Assembly (NCBI GenBank): GCA_026724425.1
Contig: JAIUCV010000228.1
Span: 372,001 to 436,000, forward strand
DNA from: Erythrophleum ivorense
Lineage: Eukaryota; Streptophyta; Magnoliopsida; Fabales; Fabaceae
Length of the DNA: 64,000 nucleotides
Direction: 5' to 3'
The translations under genes and the position numbers were made by a program. The notes under the pieces were generated by a model that worked only from the letters and a program-made list of their open reading frames with translations, was not told the origin of the DNA and did not search any database. Of the stretch, positions 21,372-34,686 are shown piece by piece. Each line of letters starts with the position of its first letter. The first letter of the stretch is position 1.

Positions 21372-24300
21372 TTCCCTCCCTCTTCAAAAGGATTCGTCCT
21401 CGAATCTGCATAATTAAAGGGAGATAAATCAGTAACATTGAATGTAGCACTAATATTTCCATAAGAGCTTGGCAAATCAATTTTGTATGCATTGTCATTA
21501 ATTCTTTCCAAAACTTGGAAAGGTCCATCCCCTCTAGGGTGTAATTTTGACTTTCGTTTCTCAGGGAATCTTTCCTTTCTCAAGTGTACCCAAACCCAAT
21601 CTCCAGGTTCAAATACCACACGCCTTCTACCCTTATTAGCATGCTTGGCATATTGTTCATTCTTCCTCTCAATGTTAGCCTTAACTTTGGCATGTAATTC
21701 CTGCACAAACTTAGCTTTCTTCAAACCATCAAGATTAGCAAACTCATTAGAAGGTAAAGGAAGAATATCAAGAGGAGTTAAGGGATTAAAACCATAGACA
21801 ACCTCAAATGGAGAAAATGAAGTAGAAGAGTGCACTGTTCTATTATATGCAAACTCAATGTGAGGCAAGCATTTTTCCCAATTCTTTAAGTTTTTTTGAA
21901 TGATAGAACGAAGCAAGGTAGTAAGAGTACGATTCACAACTTCAGTTTGCCCATCCGTTTGAGGATGTGCCACAGTAGAAAACAACAATTTAGTTCCTAA
22001 CTTAGACCATAAAGTTCTCCAAAAATGGCTAAGGAACTTTACATCTCTATCACTCACAATAGATTTAGGTAAACCATGCAACCTCACAATTTCTTTAAGG
22101 AACAAGTCAGCAATATGTATGGCATCATTAGTTTTTGAACATGCAATAAAGTGTGCCATTTTGCTAAATCTATCGACCACAACAAAAATGCTATCTTTTC
22201 CACTTTGAGCTCTAGGTAAGCCCAACACAAAATCCATAGAAATATCAGTCCAAGGTTGAGAAGGCACGGGGACTTTAGATTTTGCATGCTTACATGTCAC
22301 ACATCTATCACAAACAGCAATTACATCTTTCCTCATGCTTGGCCAATAAAAATGTTCATGTAAAAGAGCTGAAGTTTTCTCCACATCAAAGCACCACCAT
22401 GAGTCTCTTTAACAAGCAATTCACGCATAGAACAAGATGGAATACATAATTTATCTTTCTTAAACAAAAATCCATCAAATCTGTAAAAGTCATTAAAACC
22501 ATGTTTCTCACACAATTTCCAGATTTCACCAAAGTCACAATCAGATTCATACATGCTTTTTAACATCTCAAAACCAAGTAATCTAGCATGCAATGATGTA
22601 AGAAGACTATATCTCCTAGATAATGCATCAGCCACAACATTCTCTTGACCCTTTTTGTGCTTGATAACATAAGGAAAAGTTTCAATGAATTCAAGCCATC
22701 TAGCATGTCTCTTGTTCAATTTACCTTGAGACTTTAAAAATTTCAAGCTTTCATGATCAGAATGTATAATGAATTCTTTTGACCACAAATAATGTTGCCA
22801 AGTCTCTAAGGTTCTTTTTAAAGCATACAACTCTTTGTCATATGTGGAATAATTCAAAGTAGCTCCGCTTAATTTTTCACTAAAGAAAGCAATGGGCTTA
22901 GAATCTTGCATTAAAACAGCCCCAATTCCAATTCCAGATGCATCACATTCAATTTCAAATACTTTAGAAAAATCAGGTAAAACAAGTAAAGGAGCATTAG
23001 TTAATTTTTCTTTCAAAGTGCTAAATAAATGCAACCTCTTGTGTTTCACCCCACTTGAAAACTGCATTTTTCTTTACCAAATCATTCAAAGGTGCAGCAA
23101 TGGAGGAGAAGTCCCTCACAAAACGTCTATAGAAGCTAGCCAAGCCATGGAAACTCCTTACTTCATTTGCATTCTTTGGTGTAGGCCACTCACGGATAGC
23201 TTTCACCTTCTCTTCATCCACACGAATCCCTTGAGCACCTACAACAAATCCAAGAAACACAACAGAATCCAAACAAAAAGAACACTTTTCTAAATTTACA
23301 TAAAGGCTATTCTTCCTAAGAAGGCAAAAGACCTGACGCAAATGACCAAGATGATCATCTAAACTCTTACTATAAATCAAAATATCATCAAAATAAACAA
23401 CAACACATTTCCCAATGAGAGAACGAAAAACATGATTCATTAAGCTCATAAATGTACTGGGTGCATTAGTTAATCCAAATGGCATAACTAACCACTCATA
23501 CAATCCAAACTTAGTTTTAAATGCAGTTTTCCATTCATCACCTTCTTTCATTCTAATTTGATGATATCCACTCCTAAGATCAATTTTAGAAAATAAAGAT
23601 GCACCATGCAACTCATCAAGCATATCATCTAATCTAGGAATGGGATAACGATACTTAACTGTGATTTTATTGATGGCTCTACAATCCACGCACATTCTCC
23701 ACTTGCCATCCTTCTTAGGCACTAGGATCACTGGAACCGCACAAGGACTTAAGCTCTCTCTAACAAAGCCTTTCTTCATGAGCTCTTCAACTTGGCATTG
23801 GATTTCCTTAGTTTCTTCCGGATTGGCTCTATATGCTGGTCTATTAGGAATGGATGCTCCGGGGATGAAATCTATACGATGTTCAATGCCTCTCAAAGGG
23901 GGCAAACCATCGGGAATTTCCTTTGGAAACAAATCACCAAAATCTTGCAAAAGAGACACAACACTAGAGGGCAAAGAGGGATCAAGTTCATTAGTAGAAA
24001 AATAAATTTCCTTGTACAAGAGTACAAGTACTTGCTCATCAGCCAACATAGCTCTCTTAATCTCTCTTTTTCCAGAAAAGAAACTCACTTTTTTTTCATC
24101 AATTTTCTCACTTTCATGCTTTTTCTTTTCAATCACTTTCTTTTCTTTTTCCCTCTCCTTTCTTTCTTTTCTCTCTTTCTGATGCGAAATCAAGGGGTGC
24201 CCCAATCTTCACGACGTAGGTTGATGGATAGATGATGGTTCGAGACCCGACGGAAGCAAATAGCCAACCAACGTTATAAGAACGTTGACCTGCTATTTAG

Positions 24301-26549
24301 ACAATGCGCCTAACCACGAACACAGTAAACCAATCCACACAACGACACACTTGGATCGAAGCACGAATTGGGGGCTTTTGCGAATTTGAATCACCAACCT
24401 AAAGATAGGTTGACAAGACAAAGGTTTCACAAGAGCAAAGAAAAGATAAGATTCTCACAATTAGAGAAACACTCAATAATTCTACTACTTCCAATCTGAT
24501 CCAAATGAAGGCAGAATACATAAATTTATAGTGTAGCTCAAACCTATCTACTGGAGGAAAAGTAGGAAACTAACTACATAATCCTAACTAAAAGATCTAA
24601 AAAATAGGGATACAAAATCAAATCCTTTTGAAAACAGAAAAGGATAGATAATCAGCCTAATAGAAACTAATTAATGCTAATGGGCTGGACATCTTGCATT
24701 TGAAGTACTATTTACGTCCTCTATCTTCAATGGGCTTTTTAAGCATCATCCTGGGCTTGAATAAGCATGATTAAGGCTCCATTTGCTTCCTCAATGCATG
24801 CACTAACATTATGGGCTTCTAATTCAGCAAATTGAAGCCCAATTGCTCTTTGTAGACGCTTAACTCTTCCTCTTGTCATTGGGCCATCTATCATCAAGTC
24901 CTTCTCCACACGAGCATCCTTCCCCACATGAGTCTGGTTCATATCACTTTCTCTCTCAATTTGCACTCATTTTCAATTCTAAGTTGATCCTCATAAGCTT
25001 GCATGGGTCTGAGAGGAGTAAGCACAACAATTTTACCGTTGAAAGGAAAAGAATGGCAATTTTTATATCCATCATGTTTAACACGTCTATCAAATTGCCA
25101 TGGTCTACCAAGCAAAATATGTCCAGCATACATAGGAGCTATATCACACAAGACCTCATCATGATAATTACCAATAGAAAAAGAAATTAACACTTGCTTA
25201 GTAACTTTAACTTCACCACAATCATTAAGCCATTGCAACTTATAAGGACTAGGATGCTTTAAAGTAGGCAAATTCAGTTTATCAACAAGCAAGATACTAG
25301 CAACATTTGTACAACTACCACTATCAATAATCATGCTACATACCTTGTTCTGGACAAAACATCTAGTATGGAAAATGTGCTCACGCTGCTCTTTCTCATG
25401 ATCTTCCTTGGGTTGAATATTTAGAGCACGCCTAGACACCAAAGCCTCTCCATGCACAGGGTCACTAAGCTCCAACTCAGAATCCTCCACCAAAGATGGC
25501 ATGCTTCCATCCGAATCTTCATCACTAGTCTCCTCACTAACTACATCACCATTCTCAAGCAAAATCATAGTTCTCTTGTTTGGACATTGAGAAGAGATGT
25601 GACCAAAACCTTGACATTTAAAACACTTAATTTTTGAAGTAGAAGAAGAAGAAGAGGAGTTAGAGTTATACTTACCTTTAGGAGGTGGATCTGAACTTTT
25701 GGGCTTTGTTTCCTCCTTAGGCTTGCTTTCTTTGGATTTGAAGGAGGATTTGGAATCCTTCAAACCTTGCTTCCAAGACCCAGAACCAGCAGCAAATCTG
25801 AATTTCTGTTGAGATTTAAGTTGTTTCTCCACTTTAATAGCTTTGTGTAATAGCTCTTCCATGTCAACATAATGTTGGAGATCAACAATTGCAGCAATTT
25901 CAGGGTTCAAACCATCTATGAATCTTGCCATAGTTGCCTCTTTGTCTTCCTCAAGATTGGCTCTAATCATAGCCATTTCCATCTCTTGATAATACTCCTC
26001 AACACTCATGGAGCCTTGTCTCAATTTCTGCAATTTCTTGTGCAAATCCCTATAGTAATAACTAGGGACAAATCTCTTTCTCATAGTGATTTTCATCTCA
26101 TGCCAAGTCTGAATTGGAGGCTCTCTATTTCGCCTTCTATTGATGAGAAGTTGATCCCACCAAATACTAGCATAATCTGAAAATTCAATGGCTGCTAATT
26201 TCACTTTTTGCCCTTCAGAATAATGATGGCACTCAAAAACATGCTCAACCTTTCTTTCCCACTCCAAATAAAGCTCTGTATCATTCTTTCCTTGAAAGGA
26301 GGGAATTTTCATTTTGATGTTGCCTAGACCATGCTCCTTATGTGGGGGAGCTTGCTTGTGCCTCCTTGGAGTGAAATCATCAAAGTCAGATTCTCCTTCA
26401 TACTCCTCTTCAAGATCACGCCTTTTTGGAATTTTAGAGTTAGATGGAGATTCAAAGTCATCCAGTCTTGCATTGAGCCTTTTGAATTGCTCATAGACAC
26501 TTTTCATGAAAACTTTAAGATCAACATCATTAGGCTCATTTTCAGCCAT
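21059..26549 (-). pseudogene. Family A gag-pol polyprotein, interrupted
   Basis: The gag starts at ATG 26549 (MAENEPNDVD) after TTTCAGGTTGTAAA. Order: gag core RKRFVPSYYYRDLHKKLQ; CCHC CFKCQGFGHISSQC near 25575-25620; protease with IIDSGSC near 25325; charged linker cut by a solo C LTR; RT with YFDDILIYSKS near 23380; RNase H; integrase with D-D-E (MDFVLG, SDRDVKF, QTEVVN); and the LTR tail to a stop at 21059-21061. Apart from the LTR insertion I see a 4-bp insertion near 23035, a short frame-breaking deletion in the integrase zinc region near 22385, and an in-frame loss of about 9 codons near 22270. It is the best-kept A protein here but not functional as one chain. Confidence 0.92.
24180..24946 (-). 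repeat. Solo LTR, family C (767 bp), TSD ctttc
   Basis: ctttc lies at 24175-24179 and 24947-24951. Length equals the C 5' LTR at 48369-49135. It ends CGCATCA, which shows the original C terminus where the copies next to a primer binding site read CGCATTA. It lies in the Lys/Glu-rich linker between protease and RT of the A element. Confidence 0.95.
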
Positions 26550-26557
26550 TTTACAAC

Positions 26558-27887
26558 CTGAAATGTTAGTGGACAGAATAAAAATAATAATAATATGAAG
26601 TAGGACCTCACACACTCTTCTCACGTGTATCACTCAAAATATTACAAATCCACTCGTGTTTCACTCAAAATTTGGCTTTTATCTTTAATATGACACTCTT
26701 TGCCTTTTACCACTCACTTGCTTCTTTTTAGTGCTCTTAATTAGAAACAAAAACAAAATCAATAGGAGCAAAGAATAAAGTGGCAATCCCAAAACCAGAA
26801 AATTCCAAGTTAAAATCCTCAAAGAGCCAAAAGAAAAAGGGGCAAGGGGGTAGTAATAATAATGCAAAAGAAAAGAAGAAAAACGTGTAGCAATATGGGG
26901 AAAAGAAAGAAATCAAAACAAGAAGGAAACAAGAGAAAGGAACATGAAACAACAATAGAGGAAAGAGAGTAGATTCAGCAAAAAAAAAAAAAAGGAAAAA
27001 CGAAATTTGACAAAATGGATGTGAGATGGAGAGGGTAAATCACGTTTTAGACCTGATCAAGGAAGGAGAGAGGCACAACTTGAAGGACTTGGAAAGAAAA
27101 CAATGAGATCTAAAGCAAAAAAAAAATGGAAAGAAAGAAAGTCAGCAAATTTGGAAGTAGAAAGGAAATAAAAAAATAGGCAAGAAGCAAATTAGGAAGT
27201 AGATAAGAATTTAAAAGGGCAAGGATCAGAAACAAGCAGTTTGGAAAGAATTAAAAAAAAAAAAAGGAAAGTCAGGTTCAATTTAGGAAATTTGGAAGCT
27301 TACCACCCAAGTTTACAGAATTAAGAAAGTGATTGCTACTTGTAATGTAAGTTCTTCACAAATTGGTAACTTCCTACAACTTGCAATTCAGGTTAGCCAA
27401 AATAGGAACTTTGAAAATAGGAAACTAATGGGATGCCAAGCAATTGCAATCCATCACAATGAAATAGGAAATTTGTTACTTGAACATAAAAGGACAGAAC
27501 TTGATAGTTACTCAACTCAAATTGGAAATTCTTCTTTCTTTCTTTCTTTTTTTTTTTTTTACTTCTTTTTTTTTCACTCTTTTTTTTTTGAATTTATTTT
27601 ATTTCTTTTTTTTTTCGAATTTTTTTCTTTTTGAGTATCACACACTCTTTTTTTTTTTGAAGAAACAAAAAATGAAAATATGGCAAAGAGGACAAAACTC
27701 ACACACAAGTTAGCAAATCACAAGAAAAAAAACAAACAAACTATGGATGGTATGAAAAGGAAGATGGAGGCACACTACAATGGAAAAAGGAAAAAGATGG
27801 AAGACAAAGATGAAGATGGAAAAAAGGTAACACAAATGGAAGGAGAGAAGGTATGAAGAACAGTGGAAGGAAAACACAAAGATATAC
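26558..27887 (-). other. Candidate leader intron of family A
   Basis: Donor-like CAAG|GTATAT follows the primer binding site and acceptor-like CACTAACATTTCAG|G precedes the ATG. The intervening 1.3 kb holds long A-rich and T-rich tracts and no gene. The CACTAAC fits a branch site. Confidence 0.45.
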
Positions 27888-27920
27888 CTTGCACTAGCGA
27901 ACCTATGCTCTGATACCAAA

Positions 27921-28836
27921 TGATGAGAGACCCCGTAGGAATACGTCCTAGGAACCTTCAACAAGATGATACATTGCCCGGGACCGGCTAAGAACAAGAA
28001 ATGTTGGTCAAATGGATAAGACCCTAAGAGAACTCGTCCCTTAGAACCCTAGCCTTGAGACGCCACAAAGGAAGACCACTCCTTTGATAAATCACTTGTA
28101 TTCTAAAGAAGAACACACAGAAGCAAGAATTCTCACAATGAGAAATAAAATTCTGAATTCATTCCAATCTCCCAAAAGTACAATAGGTGGCCTATTAAAT
28201 AGGCATAAAAAGAAACCCTAAACCTAACTTAATCTCTAAGAATTCTCCTCCAAGAAATAGGAAACAAAGAATCCAATTTTAATGGAAGGAGATGATGCCA
28301 TTTACTACAAGAAATCCTAAAGAAAAGGAAAGAAAGTAATAAGTTTTCAGCAACTAACGAAAATGGAAAAAAACAAAATCTGAAACTTAAATCCTAAGTC
28401 TTGACTAAATGGCCTTGTTCAAACTAATGGAAATGGAAACTAATGAAAATCAAATAAAAGACCTCCTAATAAGATTTAAAACTCCTATTCACGTCACTTT
28501 TGTTGCCCATGTGAATTGCACATGCTTGTTAATTGATTTCTTCAAGTTGGACTCTATTTGGACCTTGCAGCATATCTTGTTGGGCTTGGACAATGAGGAT
28601 CAAGTCTCTTGGGCCTTGTAACTCTTTAAATTGGTGCAAAAACATGGGTTCAAGCTCTTGAACCTTTTGGACAATGCAACTCAAAGCTTGCTTCTTTAGC
28701 TCTTCCTCTAGTCATTGGGCCTCCTATGCCTTGTAATGGGTCCATTTGCATGTTGAACTCTCTTGCAGACCCTCCATGCTCTTTTAGGTCATTACACCAT
28801 GCTCCCTTGTCTACAAGCTCATGGGCCCCTTCATCA
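27921..28836 (-). repeat. 5' LTR of family A (916 bp)
   Basis: It is directly followed on the minus strand by TTTGGTATCAGAGC. It lacks 5 bp near 28694 that the 3' LTR keeps, which shifts the tail frame in this copy. Confidence 0.94.
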
Positions 28837-29866
28837 CATAGCATCATTAGTTTTGGAACAAGCAATAAAATGAGTCATTTTACTAAACCTATCCACAACA
28901 ACAAAGACACTATCTTTCCCAATGGGAGATTTAGGCAAACCTAAAACAAAGTCCATAGAAATATCAGTCCATGGGTGAGAGGAAACTGGTAAAGGAGAAT
29001 ACAAGCCATGTGATCGAGTTCTAGACTTATAGCATGCTTACAAGTAATACATCTAGAACAAACAGCAACCACATCTTTTCTCATGCCAGGCCAATAAAAA
29101 TACTCATTCAAAAGAGCTAAAGTCTTTTCTACACCAAAATGGCCCATCAATCCCCCACCATGAATTTCCTTAACAAGAAACTCACGAATGGAACACATAG
29201 GAATGCATAACTTGTTCTTTTTGAAAAGGAATCCATCAAACCTATAATAATCATTTGTACCATGCAATTCACAAGATTTCCAAATATCAGCGAAATCAAA
29301 ATCAGATTCATACATGCCTTTTAACATCTCAAAACCTATCAATCTAGCATGCATGGAAGTAATCAAAGTGTAACGCCTAAACAATGCATCAGCTACAACA
29401 TTTTCCATTCCTTGCTTATGCTTAATCACATAAGGAAAGGTTTCAATAAATTCAAGCCAACTTGCATGCCTTTTGTTCAATTTACCCTGAGACTTAAGAA
29501 ACTGAAGACTCTGATGATCAAAATGGATAATAAATTCTTTAGGCCACAAATAATGTTGCCAAGTTTCTAAAGTTCGTTTCAAGGCATACAACTCTTTATC
29601 ATATGTGGAATAATTTAAAGCAGGACCACTCAATTTCTCACTGAAATATCCAATAGATTTAGAATGCTGCATCAACACACCACCTATGCCTATACCAGAA
29701 GCGTCACACTCAATTTCAAAAACTTTAGTAAAATCAGGCAATACAAGTACAGGGGCATTAGTTAGTTTTTCCTTCAGTATGATAAAAGCACGCTCTTGTG
29801 CTTCACCCCACTTGAATATCACATTCTTTCTTACCAAATCATTTAAAGGGGCAGGAAGAGTAGAGA

Positions 29867-30616
29867 TGATGAGAGACCCCGTAGGAATAAGTCCTAGGAA
29901 CCTTCTTTTTGACAACATAACCCGGATCGTGCAAGATTCAAGAACACAATCACGCAAATAGAAGGCAAAAACACTAGTAAAGAATAAGAACACGTATAAA
30001 CAAAGATAGTTGGTCAAGTGGGTAAGACCCTAAGAGAACTCGTCCCTTAGAACCCTAACCATAAGACGCCACAAAGGAAGACCACTCCTTTGATAAGTCC
30101 GAGTTAAATTCACTCCATCGCTCAAGGAGCAAGAGGAACCTCACAAAAACAGAACATAAGTCCTGAAAAGAAAATTCTATTTATTCATCTCATTCTTTTT
30201 TTAATTGAATACAAAGATAGCCTATTTATAGGCAAAGGAAATCCAAAACTTGAATACTAAGCAAACCCTAAAAGTAAGACTTAAGAAACTTCCTAAAACA
30301 TAATTCCCAAGGTTGTGACTGTTCACGTGCACTGTTCATCCGGAAATAGAAAGAAAATAACCTAAATAAATGGAAACAAATCAACCCCTAAAAGAAATGG
30401 AAACAAATTAATTATGAAATAATAAGGAAATAAAACTTTCTAAAAACTTAATTGACCACATGGCCTTATTCAAATCATTAAAATAGAAACTAATTATTCC
30501 AGGTTTGGTCTGAAAATTGATGCTCACGTTCAGCAACTTGCCCAAGCTTTCCTTGATGGTTACGCCATGCATGGTCTCTTTGAAGATGGTCATTGAAGCT
30601 CCGTGGTACTCTATCA
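29867..30616 (-). repeat. 3' LTR of F element (750 bp)
   Basis: It starts TGATAGAGTACCACGG on the minus strand after the purine tract. The polyprotein-like frame enters it for about 42 codons without a TR motif. Confidence 0.93.
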
Positions 30617-30996
30617 TTCCCTTCCTCTTTGAAAAGATTCGTCCTCGAATCTCTCTTGAATGTTAATAGGAAAGAAAATATTGCTTGGGTACTACGTAAT
30701 TGAATTAGAAACCAAATAGGAAACAAATCAGAATATGCAAAACTTTTCATTTTTTTTCTCTTTTCAGCTCTTCTATTTTTTTTTTTTTCGTTTTTTTTTG
30801 GACTTGGGCAATTTCCTTCCTCCCTTTTTTTTTCATCTCCTTTTCTTTTTTTTTTCGTTTTTTTTTTTGGAATCTGGACAAAAACTCACAAGAATGATGA
30901 CTAACAAGACACCAAAAGAAACAGAAAGGAGACAAAAAAAAAAAAAGCGCACAAATAGAACCTTGAGTTCTAACACTCAAGAAGACAAGCTACTGA

Positions 30997-31110
30997 TATG
31001 AGACCCACTAGATGACATGCTCTAGGAACCCCAACCAACATAACTCATGCCTGAGATGTGAGACCCACTAGACGACTTGCTCTAGGAACCCCAATATAGG
31101 TCACGCACAA
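30997..31110 (+). repeat. 60-bp tandem duplication inside F
   Basis: The block 'gagacccactaga..gctctaggaacccc' occurs twice exactly 60 bp apart. It resembles the terminal part of B/D LTRs, so it may be a captured LTR end. Confidence 0.7.
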
Positions 31111-31248
31111 GGACCAGCTAGAAAACATGAAGACAAGTAAGAACTTTTTAAATCTAGACAATAGAAAGGAAAAAAAAAATGAAGAACACAAATGAAAGAC
31201 AAGAAAAGATCACACCTTGACTTGCAAACCTAGAGCTCTGATACCAAA

Positions 31249-31998
31249 TGATGAGAGACCCCGTAGGAATAAGTCCTAGGAACCTTCTTTTTGACAACAT
31301 AACCCGGATCGTGCAAGATTCAAGAACACAATCACGCAAATAGAAGGCAAAAACACTAGTAAAGAATAAGAACACGTATAAACAAAGATAGTTGGTCAAG
31401 TGGGTAAGACCCTAAGAGAACTCGTCCCTTAGAACCCTAACCATAAGACGCCACAAAGGAAGACCACTCCTTTGATAAGTCCGAGTTAAATTCACTCCAT
31501 CGCTCAAGGAGCAAGAGGAACCTCACAAAAACAGAACATAAGTCCTGAAAAGAAAATTCTATTTATTCATCTCATTCTTTTTTTAATTGAATACAAAGAT
31601 AGCCTATTTATAGGCAAAGGAAATCCAAAACTTGAATACTAAGCAAACCCTAAAAGTAAGACTTAAGAAACTTCCTAAAACATAATTCCCAAGGTTGTGA
31701 CTGTTCACGTGCACTGTTCATCCGGAAATAGAAAGAAAATAACCTAAATAAATGGAAACAAATCAACCCCTAAAAGAAATGGAAACAAATCAATTATGAA
31801 ATAATAAGGAAATAAAACTTTCTAAAAACTTAATTGACCACATGGCCTTATTCAAATCATTAAAATAGAAACTAATTATTCCAGGTTTGGTCTGAAAATT
31901 GATGCTCACGTTCAGCAACTTGCCCAAGCTTTCCTTGATGGTTACGCCATGCATGGTCTCTTTGAAGATAGTCATTGAAGCTCCGTGGTACTCTATCA
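31249..31998 (-). repeat. 5' LTR of F element (750 bp)
   Basis: It lies next to the primer binding site. The TATAAAT box is at 31606-31612 on the minus strand. The leader hairpin (CTAAGGGA with TCTCTTAG) lies near 31417-31437. Confidence 0.93.
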
Positions 31999-34686
31999 AG
32001 AGAAGTCCTTCACGAATCGCCTATAGAAACTTGCCAATCCATAGAAACTTCTTACTTCACTCGCATTCTTTGGAGTTGGCCACTCTCGGATTGCTTTGAC
32101 CTTTTCCTCGTCCACTTGTATGCCACGAGCTCCAACAACAAATCCAAGAAAAACCACAGAATCCAAACAAAAAGAGCACTTCTCTAATTTGGCAAAAAGT
32201 TTATTCTCCCTAAGCACAACAAACACATCATGCAAATGACTCACATGTTCTTCTAGACTCTTAGAGTAGATCAAAATATCATCAAAGTAAACCACAACAA
32301 ATCTTTCAATGAAAGGTCTAAAGACATGGTTCATTAAACTCATGAAAGTGCTAGGTGCGTTAGTTAAGCCAAATGGCATAACTAACCATTCATATAATCC
32401 AAACTTGGTCTTAAAAGTAGTTTTCCATTCATCACCTTCTTTCATTCTAATCTGATGGTAACCACTTCTAAGACCAACTTTAGAGAAAACACATGCACCA
32501 TGCAACTCATCAAGCATATCATCTAACATAGGGATAAGATAGCGATATTTTACCGCTATTTTGTTGATGGCACGACAATCTACACACATTCGCCACTTGC
32601 CATCCTTTTTGGATACAAGAATCACCGGGATAGCACACGGACTCAGACTTTCACGAACAAAGCCTTTCTTCATGAGCTCTTCCACTTGATGTTGTATTTC
32701 TTTAGTCTCGTCTGAATTTGCTCGATAAGCAAGTCTATTGGGAATAGATGCCCCTGGGATAAAGTCTATCCGATGCTCAATGCCTCTTAGCAGGGGCAAT
32801 CCATCAGGTATTTCCTTTGGGAACAAGTCACAGAATTCCTGTAATAAAGAGGTAACACTAGCAGCCAAAGAGTGATCAAGATCATCAATAGTAAGATAAA
32901 CATCTTTATAAAGTAATAAGAAGGCATTTTCACAAATAAGAGCTCTCTTGATCTCACTTTTACCCCAAAATAAACTCACTTTTTTTTCCTCATATTTTTC
33001 TCTAATTTTCTTTTCCTTTCTACTCAGCTCTCCTTTCTCCTGCTTCTTCTCATTCTCAACACTCACACTCACTTTACCTTTCTTTTCTTACTCTCTCTTC
33101 TTACACTCTCTTTCAATTTTTAACTGATCCTCATATGCTTGAACAGGACAAAGAGGGGTCAACACAATGGTCTTACCATTAAAAACAAAAGAATAATAAT
33201 TTTTATATCCATCATGTTTTACCTTTCTGTCAAACTGCCATGGCCTCCTAAGTAACAAGTGACCAGCATACATGGGTGCTACATCACAAAGAATCTCATC
33301 ATGATAATTACTAATAGAAAAAGTGATGAGCACCTATTTTGTTACCTTTACCTCCCCACTATCATTAAGGCATTGTAATTTGTAAAGGGTAGGGTGCCTC
33401 AAAGTAGGCAAATTCAACTTTTCCACCAGTAAAGTACTAGCTACATTTGTGCAGCTATCACCATCAATAATCAAACTACATACCTTCTTGTGGATGAAAC
33501 AACGAGTATGGAAAATATGCTCACGTTGCTCTACCTCAAGATCTTCTTTCGGTTGAATGTTGAGAGCACGCCTAGCCACAAGGGCTTCACCATTTACAGC
33601 TTCAGTTAATTCTAAATCTAAGTCATCAGTTAGGGGTGGCATCTCATCCTCCTCGGACTCATTACTAGCACTAGTCACATCACCATTCTCAAGAATAATC
33701 ATGGTTCGTTTGTTAGGACATTGTGAAGCAATGTGACCAAAACCATTACATTTAAAGCATCTAACCTTAGAGGAGGAAGCAGTAGGATTAGAAGACGAGA
33801 AAGGTTTTGAATCAGTTTTACCCTTAACCTGAAAGGGTTTTACCTTACTTTCCTCCTTAGACTTGAAATCAGTCTTTGGTTTGAAGGGGACTTTGGAATC
33901 CCTCCAAGAACTCGAGTTAGATGTCACTTTCAGCTTTTGTCGAGCTCTTAGTTGCTTTTCCACCTTGATAGCTCTATGCAAGAGCTCCTCCATATCTAGG
34001 TAATTGTATAAATCAACTTGGGCAGCTATATCAGGATTTAAGCCCTCAATGAATCAGGCCATGGTTGCTTCATGGTCTTCCTCCACATTTGCCTTAATCA
34101 TGGCAATCTCCATTTCTTGATAGTAATCTTCCACACTCATAGAACTCACTTCAACTTTTGGAGCCTCTTATGCAATTCCCTATAATATTAACTAGGGATA
34201 AACCGTTTGCGCATGATAATTTTCATCTCTTTCCAATCACGAATTGGATCTTCACCGGTACGTCTTCGGGTGAGTAAGAGTTGATCCCACCAGATGCTAG
34301 CATAGTCAGTAAACTCTACTGCAGCAAGTTTTACTTTCTTCGCCTCAGTGTAAGAGTGGCACTCGAACACATGCTCCACTTTTCTTTCCCAATCTAAGTA
34401 CTGGTCTGGGTCATTTTTCCCAGGGAATGATGGAATCTTCATCTTGATATTTTCGATACCACCATCCTTATTGGATGATGATTGTCTACCTCTCTGAGTA
34501 TGGGACTCCTCAAAGTCAGACTCAGCATCATCATCAAGCTCCACTTGAGCTCGCCTTCTATGGGTCCTCTTATTGGAAGAAGACTCCACATCTTCTAATC
34601 AAGCACTTAGTTTCTCAAGAGTACTTTGAACAGCTTTAACCCAGACTTTCATGTCAAAGTCACTATGCTCAGATTCTCTAGACATC

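Larger units (their letters stand above)
20467..28836 (-). mobile_element. Family A full-length element; TSD catag
   Basis: catag lies at 20462-20466 and 28837-28841. The B integrase frame resumes across it (FIACSKTND, then AM-VAELFF). LTRs are 20467-21371 and 27921-28836, and the primer binding site is at 27907-27918. By eye the LTRs differ by about three substitutions plus a 17-bp and a 5-bp indel, so it is fairly young. It contains a solo C LTR at 24180-24946. Confidence 0.95.
29867..31998 (-). mobile_element. Family F mini LTR element (2.1 kb, no enzyme genes); TSD agaga
   Basis: agaga lies at 29862-29866 and 31999-32003. Both LTRs are 750 bp (29867-30616 and 31249-31998) and differ at two positions by eye. 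The 632-bp interior has a primer binding site (31235-31246), a purine tract next to the 3' LTR and the pre-PPT hairpin (30636-30651) with its SRTNLFKEEGND codons. It has T/A-rich tracts but no gag, protease, RT or integrase. It fits the TRIM/LARD type of non-autonomous LTR elements and is a recent arrival that needs proteins in trans. Confidence 0.93.
19723..34685 (-). pseudogene. Family B gag-pol polyprotein, broken and interrupted
   Basis: Reading leftward from the ATG at 34685-34683: gag (core RKRFIPS near 34190), CCHC knuckle (CFKCNGFGHIASQC near 33720-33760), protease with a DGDS site near 33465 (usual D-G-G), Lys-rich linker, RT with YFDD near 32300, RNase H, integrase HHCC and core, and the C-terminal DWVWVHLRKERFP block near 19940. 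Breaks: an early stop near 34595, a stop at the gag core (34186-34188), other stops at 33331-33333 and 33085-33087, frameshifts in RNase H/integrase, and a stop near 20119. The F element splits the RT/RNase H join (29866/32004) and the A element splits the integrase core (20466/28842). Confidence 0.9.

Noticed and set aside
27907..27918. tRNA-like GCTCTGATACCA sites
   Set aside because: Only the 12-nt primer binding site is present next to LTR ends; no cloverleaf surrounds it.
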